DNA of 12,457 bases from Chloroflexota bacterium (GTDB lineage Bacteria > Chloroflexota > Ktedonobacteria > Ktedonobacterales > Ktedonobacteraceae): assembly GCA_005881495.1 (NCBI GenBank), contig VBHI01000135.1, positions 1 through 12,457 on the forward strand, given 5' to 3'. Shown piece after piece: positions 1-8,000 of this stretch. A model generated the notes under the pieces. That model made no database searches, was not told the DNA's origin, and saw nothing but the letters and a program-made list of their open reading frames with translations. The position numbers and the translations under genes were made by a program. The stretch's first letter is position 1, and every line of letters starts with the position of its first letter.

Positions 1-80
1 CACTTTTTCTCATTGTTGTAGATGTGTAGGCTGCCGGTGAGGCGGATGTCTCGTGAGGAGGCACCCTCCTATTCCAAAGC

Positions 81-986
81 TCAGCCCTTGAGTGAGCCGG
101 ACGCCAGTCCCTTGATGACCTGCTGGTTGAGCACCAGGTAGAGGATCAGGGTCGGAATGACCGCAAGGCTGATCGCGGCGAATGTCGGTCCCCAATCGAC
201 CTGGCCATACTGTCCGGTGAAGTTCAATAGACCTGTCTGAATGGTACGATTGCTGTCGCTACTGATGAAGGTCAGTGTGAACAGCAGGTCATTCCAGAGG
301 AAAAAGAACTGCACCAGAGCAATGGTTACGAGCCCGTTCGCGACCATCGGCAGCGCCACGCGGTAGAAGACCTTGTAGATGCTCGCTCCATCAAGTACCG
401 CTGCCTCCATCACCTCGCGCGGAACGGACTTGAAGAAGCCCGCCATGAGAAACACCGAAAGTGGCAAGCCGAAGGCCGTGTAGGTGATAATCAACGCCCA
501 GCGGGTGTCGATCAATGATGCTTGAAAGTAGATGGTGAACAACGGCAGCAGCACCAGTTGCAACGGGACCATGATCCCCGCGAGGAAGAGAAGCAGCACC
601 GGGTTACGCAAACGCCACGTCATCACCTCGAGAGCGAATGCAGCGGAGACGCTGATCGCGAGGATCAGCAACAGCGATGGGAACACCGCGAGAATGCTGT
701 TCAGGAAGTAGGTGGCCATGCCCGAGTTCCACGCCTGGACGTAGTTCTGCCATGCAAAACCTTTGGGCAAGGCCCAGGTCGGCTGCGTCGCGAACTCCAC
801 AGTCGTCTTGAACGAGGACTGCAGTAACCACACGAGTGGATAGATCACTACGACAAGGAGCAACCCGACAATGACCGCTAGCGGTGCATTGCCGAGCAGC
901 TTCTTCATAGACCGCCTCCTCTTCTCCTGAAGCTTGCGAGCGGGCACCTGTGTTTTCTCTAGTTGACCGGCCAGTGTTTGACTCAT
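81..986 (-). CDS. Carbohydrate ABC transporter permease, MalG-type (CUT1 family)
   Basis: This is one of two membrane subunits of a sugar importer; it forms half of the translocation pore in the cytoplasmic membrane. The 301-residue product has about six hydrophobic segments, the first near residues 35-55. It carries the EAA loop (residues 194-213, EAAVLDGAS followed by a proline at 213) that docks on the ATPase, and ends in a short basic tail, as MalG-type permeases do. Its start lies 15 bases after the stop of the MalF-type gene, so the two are probably co-transcribed. The start is uncertain. The ATG at 986 has a GAGAGG ribosome binding site 5 bases upstream. An internal ATG at 908 (residue 27, giving 275 residues) has a stronger AGGAGG 6 bases upstream and starts just before the first membrane segment. 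Family assignment is firm; the substrate is unknown. Confidence 0.93.
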   Translation of the reverse strand: MSQTLAGQLEKTQVPARKLQEKRRRSMKKLLGNAPLAVIVGLLLVVVIYPLVWLLQSSFKTTVEFATQPTWALPKGFAWQNYVQAWNSGMATYFLNSILAVFPSLLLILAISVSAAFALEVMTWRLRNPVLLLFLAGIMVPLQLVLLPLFTIYFQASLIDTRWALIITYTAFGLPLSVFLMAGFFKSVPREVMEAAVLDGASIYKVFYRVALPMVANGLVTIALVQFFFLWNDLLFTLTFISSDSNRTIQTGLLNFTGQYGQVDWGPTFAAISLAVIPTLILYLVLNQQVIKGLASGSLKG

Positions 987-1001
987 GCGAACCTCTCTTT
1001 T

Positions 1002-1886
1002 CTAGGCAACGTTGCGGCGTGCGGACCTGAAGATCACCAGGGTCACGAGAAGGCACATAAAGGCGAGCGCAAATGCGATGGTGCTCCCATACCCGTACTG
1101 ACCATTGGAGAAAGCCGTGTTGTACATTAACAATGTCAGAGGCGTCGTCGCCTGTCCCGGACCGCCATTCGTCAAAGCCAGAACGCTGTCGAACACCTTG
1201 AGCGTCCCATTGATGCTGAAGATGAGAGACGAGAACAGGATTGGCGTCATCAGGGGCAGGACGACGGAGCGTACGAGCCGAAATCCGGAAGCGCCGTCAA
1301 CCCGCGCGGCCTCGAGCATTTCGCTGGGAACGTCGATCAGTCCGGCGTAGAGCAGCACGGCGTAGAAGCCCATTGATCGCCAGATATCCATGATGACGAG
1401 AACAACGAACGCTGTACCGCCCTGACCGAGCCACGGCTGAACCCAGCCGTCGAGGTGCACTGCCTGTAGGAGGGAGTTTACCAGACCAAGCTGCGGTGCG
1501 ATCTCGAATAGCTTCGAGTACATCTGCGCGACGGCCACCGTGGGCAGGATAACAGGGAAAAATATCAACGTACGGACAAGCCCGGACGCATTGCGAAGGT
1601 AGAAAACGTACAACAACGCCAGCAGCAGGCCCACCCCCACCTGGCCAATGGTCACGAAGAACGCGTACTTCAGCGTGAAGGCCACGGCCTGCCAGAACGC
1701 CGGATCTCTAACCAGAAGGGCAAAGTTGTGCAGGCCGACGAACTGGAATCCAGCGATAACATTTCCCTCGAACAGCGTATAGACGAGTGACCAGACAATC
1801 GGCACCAGCACGACTAACGTGTAGACGAGCAGCGCAGGCCCTATAAAGGTCAGAATCGCTCTCCGATCGCGAAGTAGTAACTCCAT
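1002..1886 (-). CDS. Carbohydrate ABC transporter permease, MalF/UgpA-type (CUT1 family)
   Basis: This is the second membrane subunit of the sugar importer and partners the MalG-type protein encoded just downstream. The 294-residue product has about six membrane segments, the first at roughly residues 11-37 after a short basic N terminus. The EAA loop is at residues 192-211 (EAARVDGAS, ending LP). A conserved TNGGPG stretch near residues 239-244, followed by TTPLTLLMY, is typical of MalF-type subunits. The start is well supported: AGGAGG lies 7 bases upstream of the ATG at 1886. The gene is separated from the binding-protein gene by a 205-base spacer rich in potential RNA hairpins, which could set the ratio of binding protein to permease. 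The length is that of UgpA-type permeases; the large periplasmic loop of enterobacterial MalF is absent. Confidence 0.94.
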   Translation of the reverse strand: MELLLRDRRAILTFIGPALLVYTLVVLVPIVWSLVYTLFEGNVIAGFQFVGLHNFALLVRDPAFWQAVAFTLKYAFFVTIGQVGVGLLLALLYVFYLRNASGLVRTLIFFPVILPTVAVAQMYSKLFEIAPQLGLVNSLLQAVHLDGWVQPWLGQGGTAFVVLVIMDIWRSMGFYAVLLYAGLIDVPSEMLEAARVDGASGFRLVRSVVLPLMTPILFSSLIFSINGTLKVFDSVLALTNGGPGQATTPLTLLMYNTAFSNGQYGYGSTIAFALAFMCLLVTLVIFRSARRNVA

Positions 1887-2091
1887 TCAGTAACCTCCTG
1901 AAGCCCCCTTTAGGCTTTCACTTATATGAACACATGCAAGCCATGCCGATTTCAGTCCTGATCACTGGACTACCAGTGTTGCCAATCGGCGAGGCTCAGC
2001 ACCCCGTAGCCGCGCTTTCGCCACCACGGTATCTCAAGGCCGAGAATCAAACGAAGCCGACTCCCGGCCGCCCCATGTGCGCTCAGACCAG
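1887..2091 (-). promoter_or_regulatory. Structured intercistronic spacer with several mRNA hairpins
   Basis: The spacer between the binding-protein stop and the first permease start can form several stems in the minus-strand transcript. One has 11-base arms at 2038-2048 and 2059-2069 with a 10-base loop; two of its pairs are G:U in this strand and would be A:C mismatches in the other. A second has 11-base arms at 2004-2014 and 2019-2029 with one mismatch and a 4-base loop. A third has 6-base arms at 1963-1968 and 1973-1978 with a 4-base loop. A fourth has 5-base arms at 1901-1905 and 1913-1917 beside the permease ribosome binding site at 1894-1899. No T-run follows, so full intrinsic termination is unlikely. 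Protection of the upstream mRNA or partial attenuation, known for other binding-protein-dependent operons, fits better. Folding was judged by eye. Confidence 0.55.
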
Positions 2092-3420
2092 TTAAGACGC
2101 TTGCTGGATCGCGGCCATGAAGTTACTGCCGGACATGGCATTGGTTACCAGCAGAGCGGCATTCTGTTGAGAGATGTTTTGGGCCTTGGTCGAGAACAGC
2201 GCTTCGAACCAGAGCACCGGCTGTGTCACCTGTTTGATCTGTGCAATGACCAACGAGGTCAGCGCGTCCAGATTCGCGGGTGGATGATGAACGACGAAGC
2301 CCGTCACCGCTCCCTCCTTTTGCAGCGCCACGTCGCCGTAATTCTGCGCCATGTAAGCGAGCCACTTCCCGACGTCGGCGTTGTACTTCGCCTTGTTCAC
2401 TGAAGTAGGCTGACCCGCGTTCATGGGTGTCTGGCCCGAGTTTCCTACCCCGCCAGTGACATTTGGGAATGGGAAGAAGCCGATGTTACTCGCGCCGATC
2501 TTGTTCACAGTGGGAGAGTTGAAATCACGCAGCTCCCAGCTGCCCATATATAACATGGCGGCTGTGCCCTGCAAGAACAGATCCACTGCCGGCATGTAAT
2601 CAAGCGTGGCTACACCTTTGCCGAAGTAGCCCTGCTTACCCAGGTTGGCGACGGCCTGGGCAGCCGCAACATAAGCCGCGTCTGTCAGCTTTGCCTGACC
2701 GCTCTGCACGCTTTGCAGGGCGTCGGGGCCAAGTGAGCGAAAAATGTAGTTGCCAACCAGGCGGGTGAGCGGCCACCCTTGTTTACCCGACGCGGCAAAC
2801 GGTTGGATGCCCTTCTGCTGCAGGCTGGCCGCAATCTGGACCAGCTCGTCCCATGTCTGTGGTGGCTGGAGGCCATTCTGTGCAAAGATCTGCTTATTGT
2901 ACCAGAACCCCTCGATGTTGAGCTCGAAAGGGAGTGCGGAGAGCTTGCCATTGTAGACCTTCTTGAGGAGAGTGACCGCCGCCGGGACGAGCTCCTGGGT
3001 GACGCCGAGTTGGTTGAAGGTTGACTCGATGTCTAGCACCTCACCGTTCTTCGCCAACTGCGCCAGCAGGTCGGCTGGTGGCGTGTTGTACAGGACCGGG
3101 AGGGCACCCTGCCCGGCAAGCAACTGAATCTTCTGGTTCAGGGATGCCTGGTCCTGGAAGTCCACCTTGAAGGTGCTGCCAGGTTTTGTCTTGGCATACT
3201 GGTCCGTGATGGTGGACAGGACGAGCGGCCATCCCGTGCCCGCAGCCTGGACGGATAGGAAGTGGATCGTAACACTTCCGTTACTGCTGGTCGGGCTGCT
3301 GCCGGTGGAAGTGCCGCATCCAGCCAGCAACGCCGCCAAACCCAGTGTGCTACCACCCGCGACCTTTAAAAACTGACGCCGATTCATGGCATCTTCGAGT
3401 TGAGACATTTGTCGAGACAT
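2092..3420 (-). CDS. Extracellular sugar-binding lipoprotein of ABC transporter (family 1 solute-binding protein)
   Basis: This is the substrate receptor of the importer, anchored by lipid on the outer face of the cytoplasmic membrane. The 442-residue product begins with a twin-arginine-like export signal (NRRQFLK, residues 13-19), a hydrophobic stretch and a lipobox LLAGC with the acylated cysteine at 35. A Ser/Thr/Gly-rich linker follows. The body matches family 1 sugar-binding proteins: an ALPFELNIEGFWYNK stretch, then PQTWDEL, PFAASGKQGWPLTRL and AAMLYMGSWEL. These resemble binding proteins for oligosaccharides such as the raffinose/MsmE type, but the ligand cannot be read from sequence. 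Start at 3420 is preferred: GAGAGGAG lies about 11 bases upstream, while the internal ATGs at 3408 and 3387 lack a good site. It is the first gene of the transporter operon, downstream of an operator-controlled promoter. Confidence 0.95.
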   Translation of the reverse strand: MSRQMSQLEDAMNRRQFLKVAGGSTLGLAALLAGCGTSTGSSPTSSNGSVTIHFLSVQAAGTGWPLVLSTITDQYAKTKPGSTFKVDFQDQASLNQKIQLLAGQGALPVLYNTPPADLLAQLAKNGEVLDIESTFNQLGVTQELVPAAVTLLKKVYNGKLSALPFELNIEGFWYNKQIFAQNGLQPPQTWDELVQIAASLQQKGIQPFAASGKQGWPLTRLVGNYIFRSLGPDALQSVQSGQAKLTDAAYVAAAQAVANLGKQGYFGKGVATLDYMPAVDLFLQGTAAMLYMGSWELRDFNSPTVNKIGASNIGFFPFPNVTGGVGNSGQTPMNAGQPTSVNKAKYNADVGKWLAYMAQNYGDVALQKEGAVTGFVVHHPPANLDALTSLVIAQIKQVTQPVLWFEALFSTKAQNISQQNAALLVTNAMSGSNFMAAIQQAS

Positions 3421-3686
3421 GTACTTCTTTGCTCCTCTCGTATTGAGCGTCTAAAATAGGACGTATGCTACAGGGTAAGCCGAAAACACATGAAAGCGGG
3501 AATAATCAAGATAGGGTAAGGCGGCACTCAACCTGCGAAAGCAGAGGTAACCGTCACAGTGATGATCGATGAACCTGCATTTCCTCCTTTCCTGATCCCT
3601 TTTTCGGTAGAATAGAGCGCTCTCCAATTCGAGCTCCTCTATGAGATTTGAGCAAATGTTACTTACTAAACTAAGTTACTAAAGTT
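3421..3686 (-). promoter_or_regulatory. Long 5' leader of the transporter operon
   Basis: This leader of roughly 260 bases lies between the predicted transcription start (about 3680) and the binding-protein ATG. It contains no convincing gene. Visible elements are a hairpin with arms at 3612-3621 and 3632-3642, including the palindrome AGAGCGCTCT at 3614-3623, and a small CTGC-GAAA-GCAG stem at 3533-3544. An AAAGGAGG sequence lies almost directly before an ATG at 3580 that opens an 8-codon frame ending at 3554; its 2-base spacing is too short for efficient initiation. I see no known riboswitch fold. The length leaves room for post-transcriptional control, but the evidence is weak. Confidence 0.35.
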
Positions 3687-3692
3687 AGTTTA
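3667..3692. promoter_or_regulatory. Candidate ROK-repressor operator (palindrome)
   Basis: Perfect 8-base arms TAAACTAA (3667-3674) and TTAGTTTA (3685-3692) flank a 10-base core in which two more base pairs match. ROK repressors of the XylR type bind AT-rich palindromes built from AAACTAA/TTAGTTT half-sites, so the half-site fits the neighbouring regulator. A direct repeat TTACTAAA (3663-3670 and 3676-3683, period 13) overlaps it and may provide an alternative register. The right arm coincides with the -10 box of the transporter promoter, so binding here would block transcription of the transporter operon. Confidence 0.6.
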
Positions 3693-3715
3693 CCTAAGAA
3701 TTTCCACTTTGTCAA
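3687..3715 (-). promoter_or_regulatory. Predicted promoter of the sugar transporter operon
   Basis: On the minus strand a perfect TTGACA (3715-3710) is followed after exactly 17 bases by TAAACT (3692-3687), which matches 4 of 6 bases of the -10 consensus. Predicted transcription starts near 3680, inside the palindromic operator. It is the best sigma-70-type promoter upstream of the binding-protein gene. It predicts a long leader and repression by the divergent ROK regulator. Confidence 0.55.
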
Positions 3716-3744
3716 GTGTTTTTGCTTTCTTCCTGGCTATAATC

Positions 3745-3773
3745 TTGACAATAGGGTATTTTTCGAGTAAGAT
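3745..3773 (+). promoter_or_regulatory. Predicted promoter of the ROK regulator gene
   Basis: A perfect TTGACA (3745-3750) and TAAGAT (3768-3773, 4 of 6 consensus) are separated by 17 bases, predicting a start near 3780. A consensus TATAAT also occurs at 3738-3743 but has no acceptable -35 at normal spacing. The predicted start falls in the imperfect palindrome at 3778-3795, consistent with autorepression. Confidence 0.5.
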
Positions 3774-3777
3774 AATT

Positions 3778-3795
3778 TTGTTAGTTAATAAACAA
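3778..3795. promoter_or_regulatory. Second candidate operator at the regulator start point
   Basis: This 18-base imperfect palindrome has TTGTT and AACAA outer arms and a TTAA centre (14 of 18 positions symmetric). It contains a TTAGTT half-site like that of the main operator. It lies between the predicted promoter and the ribosome binding site of the ROK gene, where a bound repressor would shut down its own gene. Confidence 0.35.
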
Positions 3796-3814
3796 GAGGG
3801 CCAGACACGACATC

Positions 3815-5062
3815 ATGCAGCAACAAATAAAATCCGCCGACCGCTTTCTGATGCGTAATATTAATCAGAGTGTTCTCCTCAATTTAATACGAGTTCATGC
3901 CCCCATTTCACGCCCACAATTAGCGACGATGTCGGGCCTCAGCCAGGTGACGGTGATAAAAATCACGAACAACCTCATCGAGCGTCATCTGGTCCTGGAA
4001 AACGAGTATGCGGAATCGACAGGTGGGCGCAGAGCGGGATTGTTGGAGATTCATCCCGAGGGTGGGTTCGCCGTTGGACTGATTCCCCAACCGACTTCGC
4101 TGACGGGGGTTATTCTCAATTTGAACAGCGAACTCGTCTGCTCCCAACAATGGGATATCACGTTTCGCGACAATTCACTGCATGCGATAGACCTCTTCGC
4201 GCAGTGCGTTGAGGAACTGTTTTCGAAAAGTGGCATTGCAAGGGAGAAGATTATCGGTGTGGGTCTTGGCATGGGCGGGTTGATTGATGCCGAACGCGGA
4301 TGTTGCATCGATTCATGGATGATGAACTGGCAAAACGTGGAGATCAGCCGTCCCCTGGAGGAGCTCCTGGGAATCCCTGTCTTTCTTGATAATGATGTCA
4401 ATTGCCTGGCGATTTATGAGAAACTCTTCGGCCAGGGTCAGCCGTATCAGCATTTCCTGGTGGTAGCCATTGGCCGTGGCGTCGGTCTTGGCATCGTGGT
4501 CAATGGAGATCTCTATCGCGGGGCGTTCGGGGGGGCGGGCGAGTTTGGCCATACAGCGGTGACCACCGGAGGGCGTCTCTGCGCATGCGGCAACCATGGC
4601 TGCCTGGAGTCCTATATCTCTGAATCCGGTATTGTCAAAAATTATCTCGAATATGTGTATGCAACCACATACAGTCTAGAAAAGGGTATCCAGGAACCCT
4701 CGATTTTTGAGGTCGTAGAACGAGCGAGAAACGGCGATGAAGCTGCGATAGCGGCCTTTCAACGCGCAGGGATACTGCTGGGCGTGTCCCTGGCCAATCT
4801 TGTCAATATCTTCAACCCGGAATGTGTAGAGCTCTCTGGTCCCAACACCACTGCCAGTATCCTGACAGGTGGTTTGCTACTTGAACCAATGCATGAGGCG
4901 TTCAAGCAGCACCTGTTCTCGCACATCGGGAAGGATTTGCACTTCATCGTCGAGCGGAGTGGTTTTGAAAGTTGGGCGCGTGGTGCAGGAAGCCTGGTCC
5001 TGCGTCGCTTTTTTGCTTCGCCAGCTCACGTTAATTCTGAACGAACGTTGGTAGGAAGCTAG
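3815..5062 (+). CDS. ROK-family transcriptional regulator (NagC/XylR type)
   Basis: This is a probable sugar-responsive repressor of the divergent transporter operon. The 415-residue product has an N-terminal winged helix-turn-helix (about residues 17-62, recognition helix near 43-55) followed by a ROK sugar-kinase fold. The fold keeps the FLDNDVNC segment with catalytic-type Asp194, the EFGH motif (E243, H246) and the zinc-binding CACGNHGCLE pattern (C256, C258, C263 with H246). The N-terminal phosphate-binding loop DxGGT of true kinases is replaced by a degenerate stretch (VGLIPQPTSLTG, about 88-99), so it likely senses a sugar without phosphorylating it. The length is normal for ROK repressors. 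AGAGGG lies 14 bases before the ATG, rather far, but no later ATG is better supported. The inducer is unknown. Confidence 0.94.
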   Translation: MQQQIKSADRFLMRNINQSVLLNLIRVHAPISRPQLATMSGLSQVTVIKITNNLIERHLVLENEYAESTGGRRAGLLEIHPEGGFAVGLIPQPTSLTGVILNLNSELVCSQQWDITFRDNSLHAIDLFAQCVEELFSKSGIAREKIIGVGLGMGGLIDAERGCCIDSWMMNWQNVEISRPLEELLGIPVFLDNDVNCLAIYEKLFGQGQPYQHFLVVAIGRGVGLGIVVNGDLYRGAFGGAGEFGHTAVTTGGRLCACGNHGCLESYISESGIVKNYLEYVYATTYSLEKGIQEPSIFEVVERARNGDEAAIAAFQRAGILLGVSLANLVNIFNPECVELSGPNTTASILTGGLLLEPMHEAFKQHLFSHIGKDLHFIVERSGFESWARGAGSLVLRRFFASPAHVNSERTLVGS

Positions 5063-5073
5063 CACAAAGTACC

Positions 5074-8000
5074 TTACGCCCCGTGGCACTTCTTATATTT
5101 CTTCCCACTCCCACATGGACATGGGTCATTGCGACCAATCCTCCCGGGGGCGCTGGTACGCGCAGCTTGCGCGCCGACAGGCGTACGCACATTCTGGCCG
5201 CGCTGACCGGAAGAAGCGCCATTTCTTCGTGAATTTCCCGCGTTAGGCCGTTCATCCGCATCACTCTTGGCCTGACCAATGGTCCTGGCAAGATCATCGG
5301 CATTGGTGCGCACTTTGCGGGGTGCCTTGCGTTGTGGCGCCGGCTGCTGAATGCGAATGGTAAACTCACCGCGCACGAGCTTGAGGAGTTCGTTGACGAT
5401 ATGATACTGAATGGTCGCCTTCAGCTCATCAAACATACTGAAGGCTTCGTTCTTAAACTCGACCAGCGGATCGCGCTGTCCAATCGAACGGAAGTGAATG
5501 CTGGCACGCATGACATCCAGTGCGTCAATGTGATCCATCCACAGCCGGTCCACGATCTGCAGCGTGTACGAACGCTCTAAATCGCGGATGGTCGGGATAC
5601 CCAGGCCGGGATTCTGTTTGGCCAATTCATCCAGTTGCCTGCCGCGCTCTTCATAATGATCGATGACCAGGTCAACCAGTTTGTGCCGGAGATCTTCACG
5701 ACGAATGGCATGGAAATTTTCAGGCAGGACATCCTCGGGCACATGCACCCATGCCTCCATCACGGTTAAGAGTTTTTCTAATTGCTCCTCTTCGGTAACC
5801 ATGTTTCCAGGAATACAGGCATCGACTAACTTGTTTACTTCGGCACGAATCATACCGAGCACCCGTTCATGCATGTCGGCGCGCTCAAGCACTGCCCTGC
5901 GGTCAGCATAGATGACTTCGCGCTGCTTGGCGATGACATCGTCATAATCAACCACATTTTTACGAATATCGAAGTTGTATCCCTCAACCTTTGTCTGTGC
6001 CTGTTCGATGAAGCGCGAAACCATGCTGCTCTCCAGCGGCATGTCCTCTTCCATACCGACCATTTCCATGACTTTCGCCACGCGGTCGGCGGCAAAACGA
6101 CGCATCAACTCGTCATTCAGAGCGAGGAAGAAACGTGATTGACCGGGATCGCCCTGGCGTCCCGCGCGACCGCGTAACTGGTTATCGATACGGCGCGACT
6201 CGTGCCGCTCGGTGCCGATGATGTGCAAACCTCCCAGGGCTACCACCCGCATATGATCCTCTTCACACTCACGCACCTTCTGTTGCAGCAACTCGTCCTT
6301 CTCTTCGCCGGTCATGTTTTCTATGTACTGTTGGATAGCCTCTTCTTTTTCGGCCTGCTCATCCTCGGTCCGCACTGACATGTCACGAATATAGCTGACC
6401 TGTTCCACGTGCTTGCGCAGGATACTCTCGAAGTAGCCCTCGGGATTGCCGCCAAGCAGAATGTCGGTACCACGACCCGCCATGTTCGTGGCAATGGTAA
6501 CGGCGCCGCTTCGTCCGGCCTGCGCCACGATCTGCGCCTCGCGCGCGTGGTGTTTGGCGTTCAGCACATTATGGGGAATGCCCACTCTATCCAATTTTTC
6601 GGAAAGGTATTCAGAGTTCTCAACGGAGGTAGTACCCACCAGGACTGGCACACCTACTTCGTGCAGCGCCTTAATTTCCTCCACGACTGCGTTGAATTTT
6701 GCCTCGGTCGTGCGATAGATCAGGTCGGGTAGGTCTCCCCGTATCATGGGCTTATTTGGCGGTATCACCATCACATCCAGCTTATAGATTTTATGCAGTT
6801 CCTCCGCCTCCGTTATGGCAGTACCGGTCATACCGGCCAGCTTCTTGTACAGGCGGAAGAAATTCTGGTAGGTGATGGTAGCAAGCGTGTGGTTTTCACG
6901 CTGCACTTTGACGCCTTCTTTAGCCTCGATCGCCTGGTGGAGACCATCGCTATAGCGCCGCCCGGGCATCTGTCGACCGGTGAATTCATCGACAATCATG
7001 ACCTCGCCATCTTTGACGATGTAATCCTTGTCGCGCTTGAAGATGATCTGGGCCTTAATGGCATTCTCCATGTAGCGCGTCAGGTCCAGGTTGTTCTCGT
7101 CATAGATGTTTTTCACGCCCGCCAGTTGCTCAAGCTTATCGATACCTGCCTCTGTCAGGATGACGGTACGCGTCTTCTCCTCAACGGTATAGTCGACCTC
7201 GTGTTTCAGACGCGGCGCCCACCTGGCGAATTGCACGTACATGTCGGTCGATTCCTGGCCCTGGCCGGAAATGATCAGCGGGGTACGCGCCTCGTCAATC
7301 AGGATATTATCGACTTCGTCGACGATGGCATAGTTCAATTCGCGCATCACCGTCTGATCCAGTGAGACAACCATGTTGTCGCGCAGGTAGTCAAAGCCGA
7401 ACTCACTATTCGTGCCATACGTGATATCGGCAGTGTAAGCTGCGCGGCGCTCAGGCGTTTGCGGCTCGACGGCGTTTACCACGACACCAACGCTCAGACC
7501 CAGGAATGTATAAATTTGCCCCATCCACTCGGCGTCACGGCGTGCCAGGTAATCGTTGACGGTGACGACATGTACGCCCTTACCGGTCAACGCGTTCAGG
7601 TAGACCGGCAAGGTGGCAACAAGCGTCTTCCCTTCACCGGTCTTCATCTCAGCAATTTTGCCCTGGTGCAGGACAACGCCACCAACAAGCTGTACGTCAT
7701 AGTGACGCATCTTGATTCTGCGCCGGCCCACCTCGCGCACAACGGCAAAAGCCTCGGGCAAGAGATCCTCAAGCGTCTTCCCTGTTTTGTAGCGTTTGGC
7801 CATCTCAGGTACCAGCGTATCCATCACCTCAGCCTTGAGAGCCACAATTTCCGCTTGCAGGTGTGTGACAATCTTGCCAAGGAGTTGTTCTAGCCGCTGG
7901 TCTGCCCCCTCATCCTTATCGTGTGCGTTACGCCGCGCCTCTTCAAACGCCGGCCAGGCAGCGTTAAACGCCTCGTTCAGCTGGTCACTTTCAATGCTCT

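Noticed and set aside
1..64. Possible start of another minus-strand gene at the left edge, from GTG at 64 or ATG at 13.
   Set aside because: The AGGAGG directly abuts the GTG with no spacing and is part of a small palindrome (AGGAGG-GTG-CCTCCT); the ATG at 13 has no ribosome binding site. The open frame is about 20 codons, too short to judge.
604..1056. Minus-strand 150-codon frame overlapping both permeases.
   Set aside because: It overlaps two well-supported permease genes in another frame and encodes an Arg-rich sequence without recognisable domain.
3738..3743. Consensus TATAAT as the -10 of the ROK gene promoter.
   Set aside because: The nearest TTGTCA is 23 bases away and the extended TG is off by one position; TTGACA-17-TAAGAT just downstream is better spaced.
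4985..5014. GCAGGA/TCCTGC hairpin followed by six T on the plus strand, resembling a terminator of the ROK gene.
   Set aside because: It lies inside the coding sequence about 50 bases before the stop, and the T-run is offset 5 bases from the stem; it would truncate the mRNA.
6793..7365. Long plus-strand open frame of 190 codons opposite secA.
   Set aside because: It is antisense to conserved SecA motor sequence and the product resembles no known family; it is a by-product of secA codon usage.
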